A stretch of DNA of 64,000 bases from Cloeon dipterum (taxonomy: Eukaryota; Arthropoda; Insecta; Ephemeroptera; Baetidae): assembly GCF_949628265.1 (NCBI RefSeq), contig NC_088788.1, forward strand, positions 35,512,335 to 35,576,334. The letters run 5' to 3'. Under the pieces are notes generated by a model that searched no databases, was not told where the DNA came from, and saw only the letters and a list, made by a program, of their open reading frames with translations. The translations under genes and the position numbers were made by a program. Shown piece by piece: positions 1 to 12,075 of this stretch. The stretch's first letter is position 1, and the number at the start of each line of letters is the position of its first letter.

Positions 1-99
1 CTTTCCGGAAAATTCAGTAGAGGAAAATATGCACAAAATTGCAAATTTGATCAGATTTCCGAATTTGAAAAGATTTTTGAACTAGCACTCAAAGCAACC

Positions 100-235
100 G
101 AATAATAATAATATCTTTATTGTCTTTTGGCGAGGTCATACATCAGATATGGTTACATTTCTAATTATACGCCGCTCAATTGAAATGCACGCACACACAT
201 GAGAAATACACACAATAATTATAAATTTTGGACAA
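100..235 (-). mobile_element. 3' end of a non-LTR retrotransposon (fragment)
   Basis: Read on the minus strand, this segment ends in an AATAAAG polyadenylation-like signal followed by a short (ATT)n tail. A related segment in the opposite orientation lies at about 17440-17545. The two share the blocks ggttaca, gcgaggtc and ctttattg in the same order. A tail of short tandem repeats after an AATAAA is typical of RTE/CR1-like elements. No reverse-transcriptase coding is present, so this is a 5'-truncated copy. The clade assignment is inference. Confidence 0.5.
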
Positions 236-2045
236 ATGCCATGAATTCACCTGAATCATATCTTCTTAGGTACAGAAATTCTTTTAATACCAAATTCGTA
301 CACCTCATGTAATTCGTCAATTTTCTTTTAACCTCTAAACGCTTTTAAAACTGTAGAAAGTTTTCAAAACTCGATATTTGAATGTGCATAAACTCTGTGG
401 GGCCGGATTACGGCAACGCAAGCTTGAAAGAAAATGGCAACGCTGGGCATTGTACAGTGTTTCAAGGTCAAGCTAAAAAAAGCAGTGTCGTAATCCACCC
501 ATATGTATGACGATATTTAGAAAAAAATTATATTTTTCCGATCAATAGATGCGTTATCCTTGGGGTGAAAAGAGATATCAGCACCACTGAGCAGAATAAC
601 GAGGCAGGTTCAGAATCTGATTTTGCTTTCCTCCATTGTTTACTACTACTTTGTGCGTCCAAATTGACGATGGTATCGGAACAATGCAGCAAAGAAACGT
701 TTCAATGTCAAAGTCATTGAGAATCGTTAATCACCATTAACGTGATTTTAAGGGCTGCGCGTGGAAAGGCGACCCAGATTTCCACGCTCGCGATTGCTTC
801 TATTGTGAGCGAGAGGCAGATAAAAGTGTCGGAGGCGGCGGCGGCCATTTCTGCCCTTTTGGCCGTGATTGGGCGCGATAAGGGCAGGTGATCCGTTTCC
901 CACGTCTGCCCTCCCCCGTCATTGATTTTATTGTAATGAGTAAGCGAGTGTATCAGAGAAGTGTGGCACACAATGCACTCACCCGCCCACGCGTGCGGCT
1001 CACCGGTTTTCCGTGCGGGTCGGCCCAAGGCAATTGCAGACACACTCTCGCAGTGTTATCAGTCGAAGCGTGTTCCTCCCGCGATGCATAATGTGTGTAT
1101 GCGCATAAATTAGTGTTTGATAAGTCATTGAAGTGCGGAAGTTGAGCCAAGGTTAATTTTGGGCTCGGGAGAAAAGCGTCAAGAAATGAAACATGGATCT
1201 TTTATGGTCGCCTTTGGCCTGCCGAAATTTTATTTCTTTCCGTCCGTGATCACAGGAAAGTTCTTTTACGACCTCTGGATTATTAAATTCGAGGTTAACC
1301 TGTTCAAAATTTGAATTTTCCTATTTTTATATTTAATAACTGAATAAAGCGTTGATATGCTGTCTCAACTTTCGCTGCCTGTCCGTTACTTGCGGTGAAA
1401 TTCCACGAGACGCTGCCGCCGCAGCAAATATGTAAGCTGCTCGTTTTTTTTTGCGAGGGTTGCGCGCTGCTGGCATTATATATTTTGGCAGCTAAATGGT
1501 GTTTACGGGGCTTCTCTCTCTCTCGGCATACGTGTGAAAGCCTCGCGATCACCACTATTATGACAGCCAACAAACTCACACAACACGTCGAGACAAAAAG
1601 AGCACACGGCCGCCACAGCCTTCAGCGGCAGTTGCTTCTCTGTCAGGGCAATTCTTGGATGACGAGGGCAAAAATCTATCACGTTCGGATACGTACTTTC
1701 CAAACCTCAATTTTGTTTATTTGAAATCAAAATATATCGTTGAATAAATTAGTTAAAAATTACTAAATATTTTTTTGGATTGATTTTAATTAGTATAAGG
1801 AGGTTTCCACATTGAAAGCGACTGCAAATTTAAAACTCTTTGTTAAAAACAATTTTGTATTTGGTAATATGTTGTTGTAAAGTTGTCCAAATATCAAAAT
1901 TTGACAGAAAAATGAAATCAGGGGAAATCAGCCTCTGGGAACGTACAAAATTTAGGTTAACTCGAGTTTTAATTAATCTAGAACATCAAACTTTGTGTCA
2001 AAAGAAAGCCAACAGCTCTTATATATTGGCAAAAATAAAGAATTT
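236..2045. other. non-coding stretch, no gene seen
   Basis: AT-rich DNA with a GC-richer island at about 740-1100. The open frames across that island run in several overlapping frames, have no splice context and resemble no known protein. A short inverted motif (ggattacg ... cgtaatcc) lies at about 404-493. Nothing else supported. Confidence 0.5.
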
Positions 2046-2448
2046 TTTAATAACCGTCTTTGCTGACGACGTTTCTGAGCACACCAATCGATTCTTGAGG
2101 GTCGAATTAGGTAAAGTGGACATTTTTGCCGACCAAAAAGTCGAGCGCGACGTGCGTAGCACAAGTGGAACTTTTTTCCCGCCAAAAACAATATGAATGC
2201 GAGAAGTGCAGAGCTGGCTGGATCTGACAAAGAAGTCATTCGTACATGCAGTCTCTCTGCAAGTGCTCAAACCAGCTCTGACGCATGCGCACTTCTCGCA
2301 TTCATATTGTTTTGGCGGGAAAAAAGTTCTACTTGTGCTACGCACGTCGCGCTCGACTTTTTGGTCGGCAAAAATGTCCACTTTACCTAATTCGACCCTC
2401 AAGAATCGATTGGTGCGCTCAGAAACTTCCTCAAAGACGGTCTTTAAA
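2046..2448. mobile_element. MITE with long terminal inverted repeats, copy 1 (complete)
   Basis: About 400 bp folding back on itself. The left end TAACCGTCTTTGCTGACGAC pairs with the right end TCCTCAAAGACGGTCTTTAA. The arms continue inward through ACCAATCGATTCTTGAGGGT, GTAAAGTGGACATTTTTGCC and TTTTTTCCCGCCAAA to a centre near 2245. Open frames through it are by-products of the inverted repeat. Two relatives lie at 12547-12840 and 20947-21348. Both ends carry TTAA, so insertion into TTAA (as in piggyBac-type elements) is possible, but TTAA could also be part of the repeat. Confidence 0.8.
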
Positions 2449-4249
2449 CCGACGCCCGATGGGCTCTGTATTGGTTCGATCTGCAAGATCGACACATCGT
2501 TGGAACGACCAAATCTAGTGCTTTCAGAATATGTTTAATTCAATCCTTAAGAAGCCATCAGAGCGCTAAAAAAACACCCTGATAGGCCAAAAATCTCTAC
2601 ATCGATTTTAGTAAAGAAGGGCGATACTAACAACAGAAAATACTACTACAAAAAAGCTACTACTCTGGCGAATCAACAGTTTTCTTTTCGCAAATAAAAA
2701 AAGGTAACTCACATCGAAACAAATTTATGAGGAAGCTACCAAAGGGGCGTTGCTCGCATTTTTTCTCTTGCGAGTTGTCGTCGGTTATGCTTGCTGCCTG
2801 CTCGTCTTTCTTTTCCTGCAAGCAAACACATTTTTGCAACCCCCGCATGATATATTAATAAGGATTGATGTCAATCTCGAGAGGTGAATGGAAGTGATAG
2901 GTGTGTGTTATCCGGTTCTAATTTGAGCGGCAGTTTTGTCGTGTCTCGTCCGGGTGCAACATATTGCTGCAGCCAACAATCAATAAAGTGACGCGAGAGA
3001 GGTCCAACTAGTTGACCTTGACCCGGTGGTCACCGGACCAGCCGTCTCTGCAAAACAATTAAATTGGCTGTCGGCATGATCGAAAAACAAGTAAGACATT
3101 CCTGATGCGTTCAAAAGAGCTTGCGACCGCTTTTTGTTCCACGATCGCTGTTGTTTTTGGTGCAAAAAAACCTGTTGCTCTGATTTATCCCCTGGTTTTT
3201 TTTACTGTTCCTCCCGCTGCAGGGAATAGCGGATTTGCATTTGTAAAGCCTGCCCGCAGATGTAGTACGTACACACAATATCGTTCTAGGGAATCGGCTC
3301 AGTGCGCCAAGCGGGACAAAAAAGAGGGGGCTTTGCATAATGAAAAGGGCCGTCTCGCTTTTCCTTTCTTTATTATTAAAAAGGCGTTCTAAGTGCTTTT
3401 GTCCGCGCGGAACCGACTGAGCCCACCGAGGGTGTGAGCACCTCCCTTTACTACCCTTTTCAACGCCGAGGAATTCAAGCCGCGTGAAAAAAACGAGCTC
3501 TAAAACATCCTTTTTCTCGGTTAACTGAGCAACAGTGTGGAGCATGGCGGAATAAAATATTGTTCCCTCGGAGAGAGAAAAACACTCAACCCTGGGACAC
3601 CTTTTGACCTTTAACACGAAGAAAGATTTCGTGCCGATCGCATTTCGGCCGGAAGCCTGTCTTATCTTAATTCTCTCATCCCTCGGGCGGTGCTGCGTCC
3701 GCTTTTCGCGATTTCGCTCGCACTGCAGATATTTGCGCTATCCGCTATTCAGCAATAGGACGCACGTAACGCCAGCCAAACACGCAGGCACAGATCGCAA
3801 TCGTGCATGTACATCGACCACTTTGTTTGTGCCTGCCTGCGTGCACAGTGTGCGAAATTCAAATCCATGAATTTGCCGCGCTGGTAAATACACCCACGAG
3901 TCAATTAGCGGCCGATGTTCTCCGCCTATTTCACCGGAAGCGAAAACCAATATTGAAAGCTGAATTAATTTTACACTGGATGTGCATTCGAACTATAGAA
4001 GAGCCAGAATCCCTGAAAGCAACTCAACAAAGTACTAGCCTGGGGCCCAGCAATTTTGCTTTTTTAATCGACCGGCAAATTTTTGTAGGTTTTCGGGCGT
4101 CAAAAGATCAAACCCCGGGAATTGTGAGTGAACCAGCATTTTTTCAGGTTGGCCGTAGAACAAAATTTTGAACACCGTTGAAATCGTCTCGACGAAGCAA
4201 AGAATAAAATTAAACGATCAAAATTATGTTTTTTCATGGGCTTTAAAAA
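2449..4249. other. non-coding stretch, no gene seen
   Basis: No frame here has splice-flanked or recognisable coding content. The 168-residue minus-strand frame at 3111-3617 has low-complexity composition and no family resemblance. Confidence 0.45.
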
Positions 4250-4680
4250 GGTTGTAACGCCGAAATCTCAGTTTCTAGTTATCACATTTTAAAAACCGTA
4301 CACCGTTAGTCTCTTATCAAACTCCACTAGATAGCCAAAGCATTATAAAAGTGCCACTCCTTCAACCCCTTATTTGCACCTTTTTGGTGTTTGCACCTCA
4401 CTGCTCAACGGAATTGTGAGTTTCAAACCCATGAAAGCACTTCAGTGCATCGTTGTACGTGAATACGAGTAAAGTGGTATGCATTTTTGTATTTGGGACA
4501 CTTAGAACCTGAGATTTAGTTTTTTTTCGATATCCTCTAAAGGATGACAACGTTTTTCACTAAATCTCGGCCTCTTAAGCATTTGATTTACAAAAACTGC
4601 ACATCATTCGACTCTTCATGACCTACCCTGAATAGCCAAAGCAGTTTAAGGGTGTTAACCCCTCTTCCACCCCATTTAAA
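4250..4680 (+). repeat. two decayed copies of a dispersed repeat (family of the 52-54 kb inverted repeat)
   Basis: Two adjacent segments (about 4250-4375 and 4555-4680) share the order aaatctc, then aaaaac(c/t)g(c/t)acac/atc, then an (a)tagccaaagca block, then a run of C-rich sequence ending in ccaccc/aacccc. The same order recurs at 5935-6075, 16690-17000 and, best preserved, at 52585-52720 and 53378-53510. The copies are strongly diverged, so they are old. Confidence 0.55.
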
Positions 4681-5934
4681 ATTGTAAAAATTCACTTTTT
4701 GCAGGTTGGGAGCAATTGAAAAACCTAATTGAGCTTGCAAACAATTAAAAATCACAGGAATTCAATCTGAATAATCATCCTCCAATCGCACCCCTAAAAT
4801 TCAAGGGCTAAAACACCTGCACCAAATTGGTTAGAATTTGAAAATTGCCGTTTTTCTACGCAATTTAAAAATTCAGTTTAATTTTGCTCCTCATCGATCA
4901 CGACGACCATCTCAAGACGTCTCCCTTTAAAAATCTTACTGCAAATCCGCTTCTGACTGCAGGAGAAGCAATTTTGTTGCTCCATTTTTCTTCATCGCAG
5001 TCAAATAAGGTGTTTCCGCGCGCGCAAAAAAGAGCGACGGGTGACGGAAGCGAGAGAGGCTTTGATCTAATTTTGGACTCGATTCGATTTTTATTTCCGT
5101 CCTGTTCGTTTGCAACTCAGCGTGCTATTGGCAAACGACAACGCATCGTTCAGCCATTTTTTCCCACGCACTTGTTGTTTTCGATTAAACATACCTCTTA
5201 TTTTTTTCGGAAAAAAATTGGCACGATTCATGGATAGTGGTCAGCCATAATTTACCCCCGTCCGCAACACGCCATCGAGGGAGAAGGCTGACCCTTGGCT
5301 GTGATTTTAACATATAGGCTTCATCAGTCATCATCCAAAGATTAATTGGCCGCGTCAGGAGGCGCTGCAGTGCATGGCTAGGCCAACAAGTGTATTGAGT
5401 TGCACCCCCTTTATCAAGGAACCCAGTCGGAAAAAACGCACTAGGACACGCATAGTGGGGAAAATGCTGAAAAGCGAATAAAATTGGATATTAATTTTTG
5501 AAAAACACGAGTCGCAGAATGGTTTTCTTTTTTGTCTAGATAATCCGACGATATTCATACCATCGATTAATGTTAATTCCAAGAGAAGCCAAAAAAATCC
5601 GTTTTTGCTCGTTTTACAGATCATTTACGGCAATAACTCATTTCGAGTAAGTGCAATTTAAATTTTTAAGTGTGCGTTGAACTTCTCTTGTAAAGCCCGA
5701 TCGAATGGACACCAAATTTGAGGTCATCAGTCAAGGTTAAAGGTCATTAAGGGTTATTTTCTTAAATTTCCAGGTGTTTTTGGGATTTAGAAAACCAGCG
5801 AAATACTTAAAAAATCTTAAACACCCCTCAGGGTACGTGTGAAATTTTATGAAAATTTCAATTTGGGTTTCCGCTTCTTTTCCGATAAATTCAATTTTAA
5901 ACATAAAAAACACATTTTTCTATTTTTGCTAATG

Positions 5935-6075
5935 TTGTGAGCGCCAAATCTCGGGTTCTAAGCGTCAGAAATGCAAAAACTGCACAACCGTTCGACTTGG
6001 CTTGACTTCCCCTGGTGAACTGAATGGTTTTTAGATTGCTCACCCTCAACCCCTATTCATCCCCCGAGTCAAAAA
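5935..6075 (+). repeat. decayed copy of the same dispersed repeat
   Basis: Contains ccaaatctcgggttctaag, then gcaaaaactgcacaaccgtt, then cgacttggcttgacttcccc, and a C-rich end caccctcaacccc. Block order matches the copies at 4.3-4.7 kb, 16.7-17.0 kb and 52.6 kb. Confidence 0.55.
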
Positions 6076-7419
6076 GTGAATATATTTTAAATCGTCTTGA
6101 TTTTTTGTTCTGTTATATTTTTAATTTGAAAATCTGACGCTAATATTTTGAACACAGGTTGAGGGTAGTAAAAGAGGATGCTCCAAAACATATTTGAACG
6201 TGTAAGTCGCTTATTAGCCAAAACTCAAATTCCGGAAAAGGGATTTTCAATTATGATCTGACATTATTCAAGAGAACGAAAGAAATTTCCAATACATTCA
6301 GCATCCTTCTCTTTCTGCTCGCACAAAAAGATGTTTAAAATCCGAGTTAAAATTGTTTCGCTTCTTTGAAATAAGAAATTCCAACAATTTTGCCTCCGGA
6401 CTTAAGACAATAACTTTTCCAGAGCGCTTCTCAGTATTTATCTGCTATTTATATTTCATGCTTACACAGCATACAAAATAAAATGTAAAACATTTCTGCA
6501 GTATTCCCGCCAGCAATTATTCATCTCTGAGTATGAAAGCAAACAGACGAAATTGGGCCAAACAGGTATTTGTGCAGATTTAATTTACGGCCGCAGAGTA
6601 ATCCCTCTGGCCGGGATTCGGAACAAAAATGTGACTAATCCCGCTCGCCACGACGGCGAGGGGCGCAAATCAGAGCGAAAAACGCGTAATTTGGCCGCCG
6701 CTGTCCGCACACACCTCGACGCCAGTACTCACCGCAGGCAGCGGCTCGCGCTTTTCGCGGCCCGCGCGTCCTTGAAAGGATTCGCCTGCGTCCCATTTAA
6801 TTAGATTTGCCAAACGTTCGCAGCGGGGAGCACTGGCACCCCATTGTTGGCCGCTATTGTTGTCACCGCGTTGATAAACGTTCGCTGAGGAAAATATTGA
6901 TTGCCTTGATTTTCAGCTAATTTCGTTTTAGTTGTATCTTACATACGACATTAGACGTAATTGTACTTTAATTTAATTTCACTATATTGAAATAAAAAAG
7001 CTTAGCGGGAATTTTGTGAAAAATCCGCTTTACCTGTATTTGGAAAACAATAGGAAAAATCTAAAATTTTCCTAAATTGTTGTTGTTTAATTTTCTGAGA
7101 AAAACGGCTGAAAAGTTTGCATGCTAATCAAGCACTGTCTCCCTACTGTAAAACCACGATTTATTACACAATCTAGGGATTTTTTCCTCAAAAGTCTCAC
7201 ACCTTTGGATAGCTTTCAACGAGGGGGATCGAAATCAAGCGGAAAAATCATTTAATTTTACGAGAATTTTGGCAAAAACTGAAATATAACTGCTTCTCGG
7301 TCCTCATTTCGTTAATTTCACAAAAGATAAACTCAATGAACTAATCTTGACTTAACCAACAATGCAAAATGTTCTTAATTGTAGGCCTGTAAAGCTCTTT
7401 ATTAAATTTATTTAATTTG
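6076..7419. other. non-coding stretch, no gene seen
   Basis: AT-rich apart from a GC-rich patch at 6590-6860. No coding signal. Confidence 0.45.
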
Positions 7420-7454
7420 GATTAAGGAGAGAGTAAAGCTTTACTCTCCTTAAC
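7420..7454. repeat. short near-perfect palindrome
   Basis: attaaggagagagtaaag is followed directly by ctttactctccttaa. The arms pair around an AAGCTT centre with a two-base AG offset. It could fold into a tight hairpin or be the remnant of a small foldback element. No neighbouring gene gives it a role. Confidence 0.6.
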
Positions 7455-7879
7455 GTGGAAAAATAGTTCTCGCACAAAATTGGAGTTGGAATCTCGCCCC
7501 CCTGCCGCCTCAATCAGAACTCATGTTTTAGGTTTCATTCAAGGCAGTAGCCTTCCATCCCAATTTGCAGCAACTTCACGAGGCAATATTGCAGGTTGCG
7601 AGTCGAAAAGCCTTTTAATCTGGCCGAAGCAATTACTCTGGCACCGAGACGAGGCCAAATTGGCCCGCCTGCACCAGCAAATCGCGCCAATCTCGCGTCC
7701 GACACGATGGAGCAAATTGGGAGACGAGCAGCTTGCACACATCGCATGTGAAAGCTTCTCCGCAAACTCGCAAATTTCTTTTGACACGTATCCGATTTCC
7801 CTTCTTTCTAAATATACGCGTGAAAATATATAAAAATCTGTATCAATTTATCTTCACTCTAGTGACAGTTGCGTGAGCC

Positions 7880-8252
7880 CTTTAGTGTTTGAAGCCACCA
7901 AACAGACGGCGCCACTGTATACTTTCGTAATAAATTTAATTTTATTCATTTCAGCTGCGAATTCAGACTAAATCCTGCCACTGTGCATTCTTCATTTAAA
8001 GTGCTTTCTTTTGACGTGCTGGAAACCAAAATCGGTTTAGCCAACCGCCATAGAATTATTATAAAAACTATTTTTTGAAAATATAAAATCTTTTCCAACG
8101 ATTTTGGTTTTCAGCATTTCAAAAGAAAGGATATTAAGTGAAGAATGCACAGTGGCAGGATTGAGTCTAAAATCGTTGCGAAAGTGCCTTAAAATTAAAT
8201 TTATTACTAAAGCATACGTTAGCGCCATCTGTTGGCGGCTTCGAACACAGAG
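7880..8252. mobile_element. foldback/MITE-like hairpin element
   Basis: Imperfect inverted repeat with arms of about 150 bp (7885-8040 and 8097-8250) around a loop of about 56 bp. Matching blocks are GAAGCC(A/G)CCAA, GTAATAAATTTAATTTTA, TCCTGCCACTGTGCATTCTT and AACCAAAATCG. The outer arms carry GCGCCATCTGTTGG-like sequence. No coding capacity and no clear target duplication. It abuts a decayed piece (8280-8400) related to the large inverted repeat at 52-54 kb and may be nested in that older element. Confidence 0.7.
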
Positions 8253-8279
8253 GGGACTGGTGTATTCCTTGAAAAACTC

Positions 8280-8400
8280 ATCTTTTTTTAAATTTTCCAA
8301 CTTTGAGCCCCTAAAAACAGGCATTTTTTTAATTCATAAATTTCTGGTCTTCTAGAGCAACACCCCCACTAAATTACATCAAAATCCGAAACCCTTGCCA
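8280..8400 (+). repeat. decayed fragment of the 52-54 kb inverted-repeat family
   Basis: gagcccctaaaaacaggcat and gagcaacacccccactaaat, followed by catcaaaatccgaa and cttgccaa, match in order the right arm near 53878-53995 (gaacccctgtaaaatgggca ... gggcaacatctccaccgaat ... catcaaaatctgaa ... cttgccaa). Confidence 0.6.
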
Positions 8401-10621
8401 ACCTAGCTTAGACCCAGCCGTTTATTCAGAACATTTAATTGGATTCACGTCCACGATTTCTCTGTTTGTCCCCTCGCCGCGCAGGAAAGTTGGTGTTTAC
8501 AATTTATTGCCATTTCACGAGCGCAAGAAGTTGTGCGTTGCGCGTCGCTTGAGCATGAATTAATTTGATAAATTCACAATAACGAGCGAATTTTCCGCAC
8601 CGTTGATTTTGTTGGATAATTAGAACGGGAGCAAGTCGTCCGTTGTTTTTCGCCTCGAAAGGTTGAGTTAGTCGCGCCAAAGGAAAAATAAAACCTGCAT
8701 GCCTGTTAATGATAAGGCTCGTGTGCACTTTTTTCCCCATTCATTCACTCGCTCACTCACTGAACCCGCTCGGGCCCTTTGCTTGCTGCTCGCTCGGAAA
8801 GTTTTAATGGCGGCGGCGGCGTGCGAATCCAGCTCGGAATGCAAAACCTGGGCAGGTGCAAAATGCAACCCTTTTTATTGGGGCAGAGAAAGTTTGGCAG
8901 AACTGGAAATGGGCCTCACGCGACTTTTTTGTTTGTTTGTGTCAGTCCACGCGGAGCGAAATCGCGTGAGCAGCCTCTCAGCTAGGGTTGCCGCACCCCA
9001 CTCGAGAGAGAAATGTCGGAAAAGAGCGGCGTCCGTGAGACAGGTGGCCTAGATTTTGTTATTAATTATGGCTTACGTGGCTTATACACGAATCAGCGGG
9101 ATAAACAATGACTTTTAACGGCTTCTCTCTGCCGGAATCAGCTGGCAACCCTAATCCGTCGAAAGGACTGTACCAGCCACCCCGAGCCACCCCCGCGCGA
9201 GCATCCCGCCTCGTGACGTGTGTAAACAAATTGGAACAGCACGTCAAACATGCACGACACGTTCTCATGGCCTGTTTGCCAACGCACAAGCAGCCAACTC
9301 GGCCTTTTTTTATTTTTTCGCTGGTTGATTTTGGTCCAAAATGCCCACTTTGTTCCCTACTCACTGGGACTGACGGGATTTTTGTTGTTCGAAACTGAGC
9401 AAAATACACAGTTTGAAATGATGAAAGGGTATTTCTTTGGACATTTGATTTGTTGAGGCAGAAGGAACGCACCTATTAAATTTCTGATAAAAAGAGTCAA
9501 TTTTCAAAGGAAATTGAAGATTTATGGTTTACTAAATCCACGCCTAAAGAAAAATTTTAATTAATTTTGCCAAGATTTATTTAAAAGTAGTCTTTGACAT
9601 GTTTGGAATCTACTCAGCGAGACGAATCGAATGTTATACGATTTTTCCTAAAATTTCTGACAGAAAAATGCTCTAGATCAGATTTAACGGCTTGTGGTAG
9701 AATTTTTAATTTTTTCCAAGTTAGTTGTAATAAAATCAAACTTCATTTCGACCATTTTAAATTATTTTTTGGGTAAGTTTTTCACTACTACGTTGCTATT
9801 TTTTGTTGTTTAAAGTGCGCAATACAAAATATAGCCAATATGCTGATGTGACGAAAAAATTATTGGCAAAATGTGCTTTATTGTCGTAAAGTTTATCGTT
9901 TTTTTACACCTTTCTTTTATCACCAACAATCAGAAATCCAATTCTATCGCGCTTTATGCTATTTTCTATTGCGAGAAAGCGTCTTATTCGCGCTCCCGAT
10001 CTAAAATTCAATTATCAAGTCCGCCTTATTATTGGAAATCGAGGAAGTGAACGTCAATTAAACTTTGTCTCCTGGGAAATGAAGCATTCTCGCGCGCGCG
10101 TTTAGGATGAACGCTATTTCAGTTTGGAGGAGGCCGCGATTGTCAGAGTGGCTTGTTGAAAACTCAATCAGCAAGTGCGTCGGAAGCAATTTCCGATCGA
10201 CTGGCGGCTAATTAACCGCGCCGCACGGCCAATCAGAGCGCCGGCCGGCCAATTGGCGTCCTCGACTTCTGCAAAAATGGGACAAAAGCAGCAGCAGCAT
10301 TTCTACGAGTTTGACGACACACAGAAATCGAATTGCGCGGACACCTGCTGCGCGCGCGAAAATAAATAGCGGCCACGGCCGCTCAAAGTCGCGTTGTGCA
10401 ATTGAATGTCAAAGAAAAATGAAAGAACGACAATTTTTAAGCATGCCAGAAAAGAAAACTATCGCCGCGTCCGCATTCTTCCTGCGAATTCCAAAACGCC
10501 GGCTCTGCTCCGGACGCATTCCGAGATATAAATAATAAAAGAGAAGGCGCCATATAATAAGTCGCATTCCGACGTGGTTGATGGGGTCGACGAATGGGGT
10601 GGACGAAAAGGGTTGACTGAC
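8401..10621. other. non-coding stretch, possibly intron of the exon at 10.6 kb
   Basis: No splice-flanked exon was found on the minus strand downstream of the candidate first exon. GC-rich frames at 8700-9470 overlap in several frames and match nothing recognisable. Confidence 0.4.
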
Positions 10622-10694
10622 CTTGGGTTGCGCCATAGCTCCTGACCAGGGCGATCTCCTCGGCCGACTTGGTGACTTTGAAGCGCTCCGACAT
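10622..10694 (-). CDS. candidate first coding exon of an unrecognised gene (partial)
   Basis: On the minus strand an ATG with cytosines before it (CAGCCACCCATGTCGG) opens 24 codons, beginning MSERFKVTKSAEEIALVRSY. The frame ends one base into a codon at a GTCAGT splice donor. The roughly 200 bp upstream (10695-10890) are strongly GC- and CpG-rich, unlike the AT-rich surroundings, which fits a 5' UTR and promoter. An out-of-frame upstream ATG occurs at 10813. No further exon was recognised, so the rest would lie across a long intron, perhaps beyond the left edge of the window. The peptide has a RF-x-V pattern but I do not recognise the family. It could be a chance ORF in a CpG-rich patch. Confidence 0.4.
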
Positions 10695-10894
10695 GGGTGG
10701 CTGGCGACGCGAGACTCCCTCCGCCGCCTCCGTCCCTCGCTCGCTGGCCCAGCCGCCCCTCCGATCGCCCCCGCCAGCAAACCCGCCACACGCGCCCCTC
10801 GAATGGAGACCATCAGACACTACCGCCCGCCGACAGAGAGCGACACGAACCTCAAACCTCCCGTCCAACGCGATTTTCAGCCTTCCTCTAGTTT

Positions 10895-11910
10895 TTTCTG
10901 TGCAATTCGTCAGCTGAATTATTTAAACATTATTATTTTAAAACATTAGTGGGGAGTAAAAGGGTGTCATTGTTTTTTTAATGAGTGTGGCGAAAAAACC
11001 GGCCTCTACTGTATTTCCTTACAATTTGGCCGGCACTGTTTTGTTAATAGTGGTTAACGAGCAAACAAGACTACACTGCTGTGCTTTTTTTCAATTTACC
11101 TTTATTAAAAATGTACATACTTTTTTGTCGTTTAAAACTCATGATGAAACATCGTGTCGTCAAATTATGATGAAAATGTGGAGAACACAAACAGTTCTGC
11201 AGCTGAAAGCTTTTGTCAACAAAGCTATTTTCATTCTGTCAACAGGCAAATTGTAAATCATGTGAGGCCAGATAAAATCCAGTTACCGACAAATACCCAT
11301 TTGAAAGGACTTCAGTAATTAAAGCCGTGAGGATGTTGACCCGAAAATAAATCAAATCAATAAATAATTGATTAACTCATGAATTTAAATTTATTATCTA
11401 TTCCGATTAGTGGGGCTGGTGAATAATTCAAATTTCCGTATGGGTTCTTTTATAGGGCGGAGACATGATCGAATTCTGCGGTGGTTGGCAAAAAGCGATG
11501 CTATTTATTGCCTGTGCCCGCACCTGCTAGAATGCCGTCTTGATTACAGGTGCGTGCTGCTTTCATTAAAAATTTCTGCTGAGCCTGCTGATCTGGAAGT
11601 CTCGCTCGGTCCTGCTGATTCTTCACAACTAGACATCCGGTGGACTTATATCGCATATCGAAAGGGACCGCATTTGAAACGATATTTACCATTTAAGAAA
11701 TTTTCATATTGAATGCTAATCCTCCGGAGGCTTTTTTACCCTAATGACAATTCGAGAGTGCGCACTCTTTTACTTGTTTCAACGCAACAGCCAATATATT
11801 GTATCAAAAGCAGAATGTGACACTTAGAATGATGCATAAATAACCGGTTGGGTTGCATGCAAGGTGTAACAAATTAGTTAACGCTTTTCGCGGCTGCCGG
11901 AGGAAGAGGA
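10895..11910. other. non-coding stretch, no gene seen
   Basis: AT-rich, no splice-supported coding frames and no clear repeats. Confidence 0.45.
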
Positions 11911-11914
11911 GAAG

Positions 11915-12030
11915 GAGTGTTTGTTTGTTTGTTTATTTATTCCTCTAACACCATATGAAAAGGCACTTGCAAAAGCGATCAAGTCGCTAAAATGTCGGCA
12001 ATCAAGAGATTGCCGAGCCAAATAACACTT
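11915..12030 (-). mobile_element. 3' end of a second non-LTR retroelement type (fragment)
   Basis: Read on the minus strand, this runs through gtgttagagg into AATAAATAAACAAACAAACA, i.e. a polyadenylation-like signal followed by an (AAAC)n tail. That is the usual 3' end of a 5'-truncated LINE or SINE. Its body does not match the copies at 100-235 and 17440-17545, so it is a different family. It lies directly upstream of the broken SLC17-like exon. Confidence 0.45.
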
Positions 12031-12075
12031 TAAAATTTTTGCCACAGATGAACTTTGAGGTCAGATGAAAAATCC

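Noticed and set aside
2019..2538. Several open frames of 113-158 residues on both strands
   Set aside because: They run through the MITE arms and repeat the same peptide in mirrored form; not genes.
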